A stretch of DNA of 43,526 nt from Bacteroidia bacterium (GTDB taxonomy: Bacteria > Bacteroidota > Bacteroidia > J057 > JANWXU01), in assembly GCA_025057395.1 (NCBI GenBank), contig JANWXU010000023.1:1-43526 (forward strand). Direction: 5' to 3'. Position numbers and translations under genes: made by a program. The notes under the pieces were generated by a model. The model worked only from the letters and a program-made list of their open reading frames with translations, was not told where the DNA came from and made no database searches. Of this stretch, positions 1 to 9,700 are shown in pieces (positions within the stretch are counted from its first letter, which is position 1; each line of letters begins with the position of its first letter).

Positions 1-126
1 TGGGGGAAAGGTTAGGGGGAAGCAAGGGCAAGAGGAAGGGGAAGAAGTAATGCAGGCAATCGAGGAAATAAGCTTTGCATAGGAACAGCAATAGTTGCTC
101 GGGCGTGGGTGAAATGGGAGGCATAA

Positions 127-498
127 TTAGGAAGGGGAATTATTATTCTGTATTTTTTCTTTAATTTTTTGCACGTATTGCAAGGTTACTTCGAAAGTTT
201 GAGCGATTTCTTCTTCGGTATATTTTCCTGCCTTAAGCATGTTGATAATGCCCTTTTGTAGTCCTTTTTGTAATCCCTTTTCGAGTCCCTTTTGTAGTCC
301 TTTTTGTAATCCTTGTTTTCTGCCTTTTTGTAATCCTTTTTGCAGACCTATTCGGAGTCCTTGTTGTTGATACCACTGTTGGAGTTGTTCTGTGAAGCTA
401 GTCATTGTAGCAAAGCCAAAGATTTGTTGAACCATGGTTTCTAGCGCCTGATGAGAGGCTCTTAGTTTGAATTTCGAAATTTTGAGGATAACATGCAA
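127..498 (-). pseudogene. C-terminal remnant of an Rpn-family (PD-(D/E)XK transposase/nuclease-like) protein
   Basis: The 123-residue frame is dominated by a four-residue repeat of the GLQK type (about nine units, roughly residues 46-85). A short helix-turn-helix-like end follows, containing KYTEEEIAQTFEVT. This repeat plus tail is typical of the C-terminus of Rpn-family recombination-promoting nuclease/putative transposase proteins in Bacteroidota. Family members are normally about 250-320 residues, and the nuclease domain is missing here. The frame stays open upstream only to a stop at 583-585, and the only available start is a TTG at 498. I therefore read it as a decayed or truncated copy. 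It could instead be a short expressed protein of its own. It has no operon partner. Confidence 0.55.
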
Positions 499-1065
499 GA
501 GTTCCTTTTGTTTTTGAGCGGGGAAGTTGCATTGGTGAATGTGTGGCTTAGCTATAAACTGTTTGGATAGGATTTCGTTATTTTATACAGCAAAAGTATG
601 TACTTTGTAGTAAAACTTTTATCTACGTAACTTTGAAATTCCAAGTGAAATTAAAAGCTAGTTAGTAATTTCCTTAAGGTTTACTTCTATAGGCATATCT
701 CGCTACCCTTTAATTTTTTTATCAAGTAAAAGCACCTCAATTAGAAGTAAGGTAAAATGTTTCAGTCGATTAAAACTAACTAAAAGTAGTTGCTTCATTC
801 TTCAAAGTAGGTTTTGCTTTGCAAAAAAGGACAAAGATTTGGTTTAAACGGTAAAGCATTTAGTAGATTTTTGAGTTTATATTTCAGTATTTAGCTAAAG
901 GTATATGGGGGCAATAATATTTTTACGTACGTGCCAAGCTACTTTATTAATCTGGATAATAAAATTTTTGTTAAAACTTTTTAACAAAAACCAACATTAT
1001 ATTTTGCATTTGTAAAATATGTATTCGACATACTAAGCAAATTAGATATAATACAAAGAAATCAC
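499..1065. other. AT-rich non-coding spacer
   Basis: This is 567 bases with no convincing coding frame on either strand. It lies between the Rpn remnant and the ATPase gene. The left part may hold decayed Rpn sequence, but translation of the minus strand upstream of the remnant gave no recognisable nuclease domain. The right part holds a strong palindrome (listed separately) and probably the ATPase promoter. Confidence 0.5.
965..990. promoter_or_regulatory. 26-bp inverted repeat upstream of the ATPase gene
   Basis: The arms TTTTTGTTAAAA (965-976) and TTTTAACAAAAA (979-990) are perfect reverse complements separated by two bases. The element ends 75 bases before the ATPase start. It could be an operator, a hairpin in a leader RNA, or a terminator-like structure for the region to its left. 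No T-tract follows on the plus strand. The perfect symmetry is seen; the role is inference. Confidence 0.4.
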
Positions 1066-2376
1066 ATGATTATTCATTTTGAATACTTGGGACCTATTCA
1101 GGAAGGGAAGGTTGAGCTGGGAAGTGGCTTAACAATTTTTACAGGTCCAAACCAAACAGGAAAGACATGGGCAAGCTATTGCATTTATGCATTGCATAAT
1201 AGACACTTGTTCAAGGTTTACCATTCTGAACTGCGTACAGCTTGCGAAAATTTTATTGCGAATAGCATTGTGGAAATTGATATTTGGGAATGGTGGCAAA
1301 ACTATAAAGAAATATTATGTGAGCAACTGGCTCTACAGTTCAAAGATAAACTTCCTACGCTTTTTTCACTTCCTGCCTATTTTTTCGAGCGCACTAAAAT
1401 TCAACTTTTCCCTAGCGCCGAGGATGCTACACGTTGGCAATCGCTACCTAAGTTTGAGTGGCTACGTGTATTTGAAAAAGCGCATCGAATTCAATTAGAG
1501 AAGGCTGCCAGAAGTAGCATTATAAGGCTACGCCTAGTAGATAGTCAGGCCCCTTTACAAGAACTAGATAAGGAAACCCAATCCCGCATGCTACTTTTTT
1601 TGCAAGAGCAACTAAGTGATTGTATTCTAAGAATTTTTTTACCTGAGGTATATTTTGCTACCGCCGAACGAGCCGCTATTTATATTTTTACCAATGAACT
1701 TTCCTTACTTAATCGCAATTTGAGCTTAGAAACCAGAATTTTGCATAAACTGAATCGTCAATTACCTGTTTATTCCCTTCCTCTTGCTGATGCACTAAAC
1801 TTAGTAGACTTTGCTTCTGCTACAGAGCCGGGACCTTGTTTAGATTTAGCTACTATGCTGGAAAAAGAAATTGTACATGGACACTATACTTTTAAGCCTG
1901 AAGGGAGTATTTTTTTTGTGCCAGAAGAAGAAAGCAATATAGAAATTCCTTTGATGGCTGCTGCAGGGGGTATTCAACAAATGGCAGGGATAGTGTGGTT
2001 GCTTAAGTATGTAGTTAATCCTGGTGATTATTTAATTATTGACTCTCCCGAACTGATGCTGCATCCAGAAAAACAGCGCCTACTAGCAAGGTGCATCGCT
2101 CGCATGGTAAACGCAGGAATTAAATTGCTAATAATAACTCATAGCCTTTCTATCTTGCAAGAGCTAACACATCTTGCTTTACCTGCCGAACCAGGAACAG
2201 ATTTGTATCAAGTTCGCAAGACAGAATTTTTAAAAAGCAAAGAAATTTTGCCAGATATGATCTTAAACGCTGCTAATATTCGTTCTTATATTTTTCGAAA
2301 TGGTAGTATTTTCCCCTTACCTATTGGACCTTCAGGACCCTTAGATATGGTAGGCTACAGTTCTACCATTTTATGA
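1066..2376 (+). CDS. AAA/ABC-type P-loop ATPase (RecF/OLD-like), function unknown
   Basis: The 436-residue protein starts with the usual ABC-ATPase beta hairpin. It carries a Walker A motif GPNQTGKT at residues 27-34, a glycine-rich signature-like stretch AAAGGIQQMAG around residue 300, and a Walker B and following segment, DYLIIDSPELMLHPE, near residue 325. A conserved LLIITHS switch histidine comes next. This order matches AAA_15/AAA_21-type ATPases related to RecF and OLD. The middle (about 40-290) is a helical insert without a zinc hook or long coiled coil. No Toprim or nuclease domain is visible at the C-terminus, so it is not a complete OLD protein. Such ATPases occur as standalone proteins, in toxin-antitoxin pairs and in phage defence. 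The next gene is a heme lipoprotein, so no partner is evident. The ATP-binding fold is secure; the role is unknown. Confidence 0.8.
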   Translation: MIIHFEYLGPIQEGKVELGSGLTIFTGPNQTGKTWASYCIYALHNRHLFKVYHSELRTACENFIANSIVEIDIWEWWQNYKEILCEQLALQFKDKLPTLFSLPAYFFERTKIQLFPSAEDATRWQSLPKFEWLRVFEKAHRIQLEKAARSSIIRLRLVDSQAPLQELDKETQSRMLLFLQEQLSDCILRIFLPEVYFATAERAAIYIFTNELSLLNRNLSLETRILHKLNRQLPVYSLPLADALNLVDFASATEPGPCLDLATMLEKEIVHGHYTFKPEGSIFFVPEEESNIEIPLMAAAGGIQQMAGIVWLLKYVVNPGDYLIIDSPELMLHPEKQRLLARCIARMVNAGIKLLIITHSLSILQELTHLALPAEPGTDLYQVRKTEFLKSKEILPDMILNAANIRSYIFRNGSIFPLPIGPSGPLDMVGYSSTIL

Positions 2377-2473
2377 AAGCTTGGGTTATTGAGCTACAAA
2401 GTTTAAATTGTTGGGTAATAATTTGAGTGCTTAAAATCATTTGTATATTTTTGTCTGCATAAAAGCTGTTAAT

Positions 2474-2821
2474 ATGCACAATAGTTTTATTATAATTTTT
2501 TACTGCCTAATAGTAATAATTTTAAATGCTTGCTCGAAAAATAACGAAGAAGAAATAAAGCCTCCTACTTGTGATACAAGTAATGTAACCTATTCTGCTA
2601 CCATAAGACCCCTCTTTGAGCAACACTGTACAAGCTGCCATTCCTCAGGGAAAATAAACTTAACCGACTATGAAAGTACGCGAAACCTAGCCATAAGAGG
2701 AGACTTAATGGCAGTAATTAGTTATAACGGTCCTAAAAAAATGCCGCCTAGTGGTAAATTACCTGACTGCGACATTGCAAGGGTTAGAACTTGGATAGAA
2801 AAAGGGGCTAAAAATGATTGA
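2474..2821 (+). CDS. Small mono-heme cytochrome c lipoprotein
   Basis: I chose the ATG at 2474 (115 residues) because the protein then begins with a compact lipoprotein signal ending LNAC. The earlier TTG at 2441 would add 11 unneeded residues. After the lipid-anchored cysteine comes an acidic linker, then a heme c motif CTSCH in SATIRPLFEQHCTSCH. A MPPSG segment may give the axial methionine. The pattern resembles the small cytochrome domains found in many Bacteroidota lipoproteins. It probably sits in the periplasm or on the outer membrane and moves electrons or acts as a heme sensor. The barrel gene begins 45 bases downstream on the same strand, so the two are likely co-transcribed. Confidence 0.8.
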   Translation: MHNSFIIIFYCLIVIILNACSKNNEEEIKPPTCDTSNVTYSATIRPLFEQHCTSCHSSGKINLTDYESTRNLAIRGDLMAVISYNGPKKMPPSGKLPDCDIARVRTWIEKGAKND

Positions 2822-2866
2822 GGTAGCCAAGAGGTCTACATTGGCTACAATTTTTAAGCAGATTTT

Positions 2867-3823
2867 ATGAAAAAATTTCTTCTAGGGTGTATGTTTTGGG
2901 GCATAACTCTTTGTTGTTATGCGCAAGAGGATGAAATGAACCGGCTATTAGAGGAGATGTCGCAAGAGCCCACCTCTTACACTTTTGCTACCTTTAAATC
3001 TACAAGGGTGATAAATGGACATTCGATAGAGACTTTGCGCCCTCGGCACTTAGATTTTCGTATTTCTCACCGCTTTGGTAGGCTTAATCAAGGCTTGTAC
3101 GATATATTTGGTTTAGATAATGCTGTAATACGTTTAGGCGTGGATTTTTGTCCTGTTGAAGGGCTCCTGGTGGGTATAGGCAGAAATACTATCGAAAAGA
3201 CTTACGATGGTTTTATTAAATATAAGCTGCTACGTCAGGCTAAAGGACAAAAAAATATACCTATTACCTTAGCAATCCTGGGAACTATGAGCTATAATAC
3301 GCTAAAGTATTCTCAGGAAGACCCCAAAAGCTGGCTAAGCTCACGCATTACTTATACTTTACAGTCCCTAATAGCTCGAAAGTTTAATGAGTGGTTTTCT
3401 TTGCAACTTTCGCCTACATATATACATCGCAATTTAGTATTAAGAAAAAAAGACGCTAATGGTATTTGGGCTTTAGGTATAGGGGGGCGTATTAAAATTA
3501 CTAAGCGAATTGCCTTCAATGCTGAATATTTCTTACTTGCTCCTTGGCAAGAAATAGATGCTCCCGATTTTGATGGCAATTCTCGTAAAAAACATAATTC
3601 TTTATCTTTAGGGTTTGATATAGAAACTGGCGGACATGTTTTTCAGTTGCACTTTACTAATTCTCGAGCAATGATAGAAAAGGCTTTTATTGCCGAAACT
3701 ACCGAAAGTTGGGGGCAGGGGGCCATTCACTTTGGTTTTAACATTTCACGTGTTTTTTCTTTTGATAAGTCTTTTAATAAAGATCAGATCAAAGATAAAA
3801 GTAGTGGGGAAAATAAATGGTAG
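2867..3823 (+). CDS. DUF5777-like outer-membrane beta-barrel protein
   Basis: The 318-residue protein has a clear signal peptide (MKKFLLGCMFWGITLCCYAQ, cleavage after the AQ). The mature part opens with a phrase typical of the DUF5777 family, residues about 40-80, containing STRVINGHSIETL and LDFRISHRFG. The remainder alternates polar and aromatic residues in short strands (for example LQLSPTYIHRN, ITKRIAFNAEYFLLAP), as expected for an outer-membrane barrel. It follows the heme lipoprotein gene at short distance, a pairing that suggests a shared redox or envelope role. The family function is not established. The gene ends 11 bases from the convergent cdaA end. Confidence 0.75.
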   Translation: MKKFLLGCMFWGITLCCYAQEDEMNRLLEEMSQEPTSYTFATFKSTRVINGHSIETLRPRHLDFRISHRFGRLNQGLYDIFGLDNAVIRLGVDFCPVEGLLVGIGRNTIEKTYDGFIKYKLLRQAKGQKNIPITLAILGTMSYNTLKYSQEDPKSWLSSRITYTLQSLIARKFNEWFSLQLSPTYIHRNLVLRKKDANGIWALGIGGRIKITKRIAFNAEYFLLAPWQEIDAPDFDGNSRKKHNSLSLGFDIETGGHVFQLHFTNSRAMIEKAFIAETTESWGQGAIHFGFNISRVFSFDKSFNKDQIKDKSSGENKW

Positions 3824-3834
3824 TAGATTTAAGC

Positions 3835-4614
3835 TTAAAACAAATCGAGTGAATGCAGATATTGAATAAGCTCCTTTTCTGATACATTTCGTTTAAGTCT
3901 ACCCCCCTTCGCAAAGGAAACTTTACCCGTCTGCTCAGATACTACAATAGCAATTGCGTCTGTGACTTCAGTTATTCCTAAGGCTGAGCGGTGCCTAAGT
4001 CCTAATTCAGCTGGTAGATCGGGATCATCGCTAACAGGTAAGACGCAACGAGCAGCTATAATTTTATCATCCTTTATAATTACTGCCCCATCGTGCAGAG
4101 GCCCTGATTTATAGAAGATGGTTTGCAATACTCTTTTGGAAAGTCTAGAGTCCAAAATATCTCCCGTCTTGATGATTTCATCTAAGTCGTCTTGGCATTG
4201 CACTACAATAATAGCGCCTGTTTTAGTTTCTGCAAGCTCAAAAACTGCCTCTACTAGTTCTTGAGTATGGGCCTGGATTTCACTTTTCATTCTTTCGGAA
4301 AATTTTTTTTGCAAACGGCTTAAAAATTCAAATCGTTGAGTAATTAAAATTCGGCGAATATCAGGAGAGAAAACTACTAATAATCCAATGGTAGCAATTT
4401 GTAAAAATTTATCTAAAAGGGTTTTTAGTAAAATTAAATTAAAAAGTTCTACTATTCGCCAAATAATAAATGCAAAGAACAGTAAATAAAGTGCTTGAAT
4501 GAATATGCTACGTAAAAATATTTTGTGGACTTTATAAATGATAAAGGCTACAATGAGAATATCAACTATATCAATCAGAGTAACTTCTACAAATCCAATT
4601 GAAAATATTTCCAT
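3835..4614 (-). CDS. cdaA: Diadenylate cyclase CdaA (c-di-AMP synthase)
   Basis: It makes cyclic di-AMP from two ATP at the inner membrane. The 259-residue protein has about three N-terminal membrane helices (roughly residues 12-28, 38-60, 70-84), then the DisA_N/DAC domain. Both catalytic motifs are intact: DGA at residues 175-177 (in LHDGAVII) and RHR at 207-209 (in GLRHRSALG). Length and layout match CdaA rather than DisA. It starts 13 bases after folP ends, the last gene of a minus-strand run. No CdaR-like regulator or phosphodiesterase lies next to it. Identification is secure. Confidence 0.96.
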   Translation of the reverse strand: MEIFSIGFVEVTLIDIVDILIVAFIIYKVHKIFLRSIFIQALYLLFFAFIIWRIVELFNLILLKTLLDKFLQIATIGLLVVFSPDIRRILITQRFEFLSRLQKKFSERMKSEIQAHTQELVEAVFELAETKTGAIIVVQCQDDLDEIIKTGDILDSRLSKRVLQTIFYKSGPLHDGAVIIKDDKIIAARCVLPVSDDPDLPAELGLRHRSALGITEVTDAIAIVVSEQTGKVSFAKGGRLKRNVSEKELIQYLHSLDLF

Positions 4615-4627
4615 AGGGATTTATAAG

Positions 4628-5500
4628 TTAGTTTACTTGCCATTGTTCGTAAATAGTGATAATTTGAGCTGCTTCTTTTACATCGTGAACTCTTAGTATC
4701 TTTGCCCCCTGTAATAGAGCTTGCAGGTGCAAGGCTGAGGTAGGAGCAAGAGTTTGCGTAGGAGAAACTCCTAGTACTTTCCACATAAAGCTTTTTCTAG
4801 AAATTCCTACTAGTAAAGGGCACCCTAGGCTTGCAAAAAGCCGAAGATTTTTTAGCAGGGTATAATTATGATTAATGCTTTTGCCGAAGCCAAAACCAGG
4901 ATCTATAATAACATCCATAACTCCTTTTTGACGAGCAGCCTGTATTCTTTCTATTAAAAATGTCCTAATTTCTTCTAGTAGGTCTTGGTAATAAGTAGTT
5001 TGCTGCATGGTTTGAGGGGTGCCTTGCATATGCATAACAATATACGGAGCCCTTAACTGCGCCGCTAATTCAAAAAGTCCTTCTTCATACCTTCCTGCGT
5101 AAATATCATTAATAATATGTACGCCCATGGATAACATTTCTTTAGCTACCCTAAGCCGAAAGGTATCTACAGAAAGAATGGCTTCAGGAAATTGGAGTCT
5201 TATTTTTTCAGTAATAGGAAGGACTCTTTTAAGTTCTTCCTCTTCTGAAATATGAGTAGCGCCTGGACGAGAAGAATAGCCACCAATATCAATAATACTT
5301 GCGCCTTCTTGTAACATTTTTTCCACGTGCATAAGGGCTTTATCGGGCAGAAGATAATTACCTCCATCTGAAAAGGAGTCAGGTGTAAGATTTAGAATTC
5401 CCATGATAATGGGCTTTTGTAAGGAAATGAGTCTGCCACGACAATTTAGGGTAATAGGACTTTTTTCTAATAATAAAGACGAGTCATCTATTTTTTGCAT
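4628..5500 (-). CDS. folP: Dihydropteroate synthase
   Basis: It condenses p-aminobenzoate with dihydropterin pyrophosphate in folate synthesis, in the cytoplasm. The 290-residue TIM-barrel protein shows the family motifs in order: MGILNLTPDSFSDGG at 33-47, DIGGYSSRPG at 71-80, NDIYAG at 131-136, the DPGFGFGKS loop at 200-208, SRKS at 234-237 and VHDV at 271-274. These include the pterin- and sulfonamide-binding loops. A 13-base gap to cdaA indicates co-transcription. No other folate gene is present. All key residues look normal. Confidence 0.96.
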   Translation of the reverse strand: MQKIDDSSLLLEKSPITLNCRGRLISLQKPIIMGILNLTPDSFSDGGNYLLPDKALMHVEKMLQEGASIIDIGGYSSRPGATHISEEEELKRVLPITEKIRLQFPEAILSVDTFRLRVAKEMLSMGVHIINDIYAGRYEEGLFELAAQLRAPYIVMHMQGTPQTMQQTTYYQDLLEEIRTFLIERIQAARQKGVMDVIIDPGFGFGKSINHNYTLLKNLRLFASLGCPLLVGISRKSFMWKVLGVSPTQTLAPTSALHLQALLQGAKILRVHDVKEAAQIITIYEQWQVN

Positions 5501-5569
5501 ATTCTTCGACTAGCTATTATAATTTAGCAAGAAATTTTGGATTCGCAGTAATCTTAAGGGCTAATTTTT

Positions 5570-6718
5570 TTAGCGAGCTATGGAATAGGTACCCTTTTCT
5601 TTAGGAATCTGGATAGCATACAAATTGCCATCGTGGCAGCCTACGTAAATAGCATTTTTATAAATAGCAGGTGCTTTTTCTACTTCTGCACTTACTTTAA
5701 TGCGCCAGGCTAAAGTACCTGTACTGTGCTCAAGAGCATAAATATAATTATTATTATGCATTCCTCCATTGGCTACTACAATATATTTTTGATAGCGTAG
5801 TGGAGAAGCATTAAACCACCCATCGCCTTGGTAGCGCCAGATAATAGTGCCATCTGTAGCATTAAGTCGATAAACCCTTCCATTACTAGCAGCAATAAAT
5901 AAGGTATTATTTTCTAATAAAGGCTGGGCATTGAGCCAAGCGGCGTTGTCTAATTTCTTTTTCCATAAAAGTTTACCAGAACTTTTAATAATAGCATAAC
6001 AAAAGCCATCTTCACAGCTCACGTAAATGGCGTGCTTACCTATAGTTACGCCGCTTTCGATAGGCCCACTTACTGCAAATGTCCATCGAAGTTGACCACT
6101 TGTTATTTCTATAGCGTATAGTTTGTAAAGTGAATCATTTCCACTATTGCCTATATAAATGTATTTGCCATCCGAACTTGCAGGAGCTCGAAGCCATCCT
6201 TGCGCTTTGAATTTCCAAAGTACACTTCCTGTTTTAGTATCTAAGGCGTATAAATGGCAGTCATTACTACCTATAAAAACCCAATTTCGTACGCAAAGTG
6301 GTGAAGACCATATTTCTCTACGAGTAGGAAAATGCCATAAAAGCTTTCCGGTTCGATAATCGAGAGCATACACGTTTCCATCGGTACTTCCACAAATCAG
6401 AACCCCCTTATGGAGGGCTAAAGAATTATAAATTGCACCCCGGGTTTTATATCGCCATAGGAGCATGCCACTTTGTGCTTTAAGAGCATAAATATATTGG
6501 TCTTCGCTAGCAAAATAGAGCACTCCATTATGGATTATAGGAGTATTTATTATCCGACCCTGGGTTTTAAATTTCCATAATAATAAAGAACTACTTTCGG
6601 GGCAAACTTCACTTTTTGCCCAACAAAAACTCCAGGCTACGGGAAAAGTACAGAAACATAAAACTAGAAGGGCAAAAGGCTTAAAGTTAGAGGGTATAAA
6701 TTGTAGTATAGCTTCCAT
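5570..6718 (-). CDS. PQQ-type (BamB-like) beta-propeller protein, exported
   Basis: The 382-residue protein has a hydrophobic export signal at about residues 16-34. About eight repeats follow, each roughly 40 residues, with the PQQ/BamB signature of a YIYALD-like strand followed by G-x-LLW. Examples are YIYALKAQSGMLLWRYKT, VYALDYRTGKLLWHF and LYALDTKTGSVLWKF. The fold is an eight-bladed propeller, probably periplasmic or envelope-bound. It lacks dehydrogenase motifs, so it is more likely a structural or binding protein than an enzyme. It starts 15 bases after the helicase-nuclease stop and lies 69 bases ahead of folP. The specific role is unknown. It lacks a clear lipobox, unlike BamB. Confidence 0.82.
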   Translation of the reverse strand: MEAILQFIPSNFKPFALLVLCFCTFPVAWSFCWAKSEVCPESSSLLLWKFKTQGRIINTPIIHNGVLYFASEDQYIYALKAQSGMLLWRYKTRGAIYNSLALHKGVLICGSTDGNVYALDYRTGKLLWHFPTRREIWSSPLCVRNWVFIGSNDCHLYALDTKTGSVLWKFKAQGWLRAPASSDGKYIYIGNSGNDSLYKLYAIEITSGQLRWTFAVSGPIESGVTIGKHAIYVSCEDGFCYAIIKSSGKLLWKKKLDNAAWLNAQPLLENNTLFIAASNGRVYRLNATDGTIIWRYQGDGWFNASPLRYQKYIVVANGGMHNNNYIYALEHSTGTLAWRIKVSAEVEKAPAIYKNAIYVGCHDGNLYAIQIPKEKGTYSIAR

Positions 6719-6733
6719 TCTTAGACTTAGCTA

Positions 6734-9700
6734 CTAACTTACTTGCACCTGTTGAATAGGTGGGTGTAAAGAGGTATATACTAAAAAAGCATTTACTTCT
6801 TGATAGCCCATATTTCTAAGGGTATGGGCGTAATTTTTAATTTGTGTTTGATGGTAGGGCGCAGGAGAACCGGTTTTGTAATCTATCACAATTGCTTTTT
6901 CCAGTCCCTGCGTTAAGACTCTATCAGGGCGATAAATTTCGCCGTTGGGCGTTATTATAGAATGCTCTGTTTTTACCTGCCAAATGGGGGCAAACCATTC
7001 CTGAAATTGAGGTAAACTGAATAGAAAGTTAATTTTTTCTTTTACTTCTTGTTTTTGTGCTAGCGTAATATGCCCTTGTAAGTATTGCTCTTCTATTAAC
7101 TTTTCTAGGTCTTCTAGATTTTTCATTTGAGCTAGGATATCATGCAGCACTCGTCCAAAATTAAGTTTTTTTTCATATGCAGAGCCTAGTAGTTCTTCCA
7201 GGTCGCTACTACAGCGTTGAATAGTAACAATTGAGCGCCAGTAACTTCTGGGAAAATTAGTGAGCCCTTGAATGTTTGTTTTTTTCTGTTTCTCATCTAA
7301 GGGTAACTCTTCTTCGTTTCCAAAATAGAAGATATTTTTTGCAGCATTCCAATGCTCTGAAAGCATAACATATTTTTCATTATCATCAAAATGTGAAATG
7401 GTTGCAGCGCATTTGACAAAGAATGAATACAATAGCGCACCCACTTCTTGGGAGAAATTTTCTTCTTTGGGTAAGGGAGCATAAAGGTAGAGTTTTTCTA
7501 TAGGACGAGTGAAAGCTACGTATAATAAGTTGAGATTATCTAATAATTCTAGGAATTGTTCCCGTTGGTACTGTTGGGCAAAACGTGTATTGCATAATAT
7601 TTTTTTATAGCGTAAAGGAAAATAAGAAAAAGGGTGGTACTCTTCGATAGTTTTTACTTCGTACCACTTTAAGGTGCCACTTTTGGGCTTAAAGGACCAA
7701 TCTATGAAAGGCACAAAGACTATACCAAATTCAAGTCCTTTGGATTTATGAAAAGTCATAATGCGAATAGCGTCTTTTTCCTTAGGTGTGATGATAGACT
7801 GGTGTTTTCCTTGTTTTTCCCACCAGTTTAAAAAAGACTGTAAGTTAGTACCATGTTGCTGTTGAAATTCTAGTACTTTATCTTGGAAAAAAAGTATAAA
7901 AGCATCATTAAAGTGAGCAATATTAAACGTGACAATTAGCTCCTGCACAAGTTCTATTAGAGATAAGTGCTTTAAAAAGTCTAGTTTTTTGAAAAAATCT
8001 AAAGGAAGAATGTTATTCCATTCGTTTTTTTCTAGGTGATGCAAAAGGGTAGCTTTTTTTTCTTCCTCCGAGGAAAAAGGATAGATATATTCCAGATAAA
8101 GGAGGTACAGTTCGATTTTCTGTATAGGCTCAATTTGGTTAGCTATCCAAGCAATAAGTAATACTAAGAAGCGTACTGGTGGAGAATTTTTAAGTTGTAA
8201 AGATTCAGGGGTAACCACAGCCACGCCTTTATTAAGAAGATACTCTGCGCAAGCTTGTGCTTCTTCGTTTCGCCTTACTAAAAGAACCATATTTGAATAA
8301 GTATAACCTAATCCAAGTAGCTTTTGTATTTTTTGCCATACAAGGCTAAGTATAGGAGCATATTTTGAATTATCTTCTTCACTTTCAGATTTAGAATAAT
8401 CTTCTTCTACTGAGTTAGAATCATTTTTTTCTTCTTTCCAAAAACTAAGTTCTACATATCCTTGCGCTGTATTTTTGTGATGAGGAGCAATATTTTGGGT
8501 AGCTGCTTCAAAAGCTTTTATGATTGCTGAGGTATACTTCTCTAATCCACTATACTGAGCAGCAAACTTAGGCAGGTGAGAAAAAAGGGTGTTATTGAAA
8601 CGAACAATATTAGCTAAACTACGGTAGTTGGTATCTAAATGTAGGTTGATAATTCCGTCTTGAAAATGTTGTAGGTCTTGCTCTACTTCGCTTGCTAAAA
8701 GTTGATAGCGTCCTCCTCTCCAGCGGTAAATAGCCTGTTTCACATCTCCTACAATAAGGCTTGAATAACCCTGCGCCATACTATTTTCTAGTAATGGTAA
8801 TAAATTTTCCCACTGCAAGGCGGATGTATCTTGAAATTCGTCTAGGAGGAAATGATAGAATCTACTTCCTGTTTTTTCATATAAGAAAGGAGTACTACTA
8901 TTTTGCAAAATATGTTTTACTTTTGCGTTGGTCTGTGCAATCAAAAGTAAGTTATTTTGATCTAACCAATTTTCAATATTTGTTTCTAGGTCACTTAGGA
9001 TACCAAAGGCATATAAGTTATCTTCTACTTCTTGGTATTCTTGAATAAGGGTGTAGGCATTATATATTTTTTCTAAGCGTTTTTTTATGCTTTCTTTATC
9101 TACTCTTTCAAGGGCTTGAGCCTCACTTTTTTTTAGTGATTTCTTGAACCAGTTATCATCATTACTTAGCAAATCTTTTAGGTTATCAAAAATTTTGAGT
9201 TTACGTTCATCTTCTAGGTGTAAAAAATTTTTTGATTGAAAGCTTTCAATTTTTTCTAGAAATTCTCTTTTTTTACAAGCGGATTCTGCTCTTGCTTCAT
9301 AAATAGAGTTTAGAATACACTGCGCATTAGATTCAATTTCGGCAGTAAGGCTACTAATTCTTTCTCTGAGTTGTATAATTAATTTGTGCAGAAGTTCTCT
9401 TGTTTCAAATTGATTTTGAGTCGGAAATACTTTTGCGGAGATTTGCTGGAAGTTTTCGTTAAAAAGCTCCTTTGCTAATTGCATTAATGATTCTTTGATA
9501 TTCCAATTTCCATCTTTGTAGATTTTGTAACGAATGTAAGATAGGAGCCAGTTAGTTAATTCTGGATCTTTTTCTTTTCCTACTCCTACTTTTTCAATGA
9601 GCATTTGCAACCCGTTTTGGATAGCAAAGTCAAGTTCAGTTTGTAGTTCAAACTGTAGCGGCAGGTTAATTTCTCGAGCAAAAGCTCGAATTACTTTTTG

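Noticed and set aside
2-82. Plus-strand open frame entering from the left edge (about 26 residues, Glu/Gly-rich, ending at 80-82)
   Set aside because: It is short, low in complexity and has no recognisable motif. It may be the tail of a gene outside the window, but it cannot be supported.
250-350. Regular spacing of CTTTTTGTA/CCTTTTTG-like units, CRISPR-like at first glance
   Set aside because: The units encode the GLQK repeats of the Rpn remnant on the minus strand and have no unique spacers.
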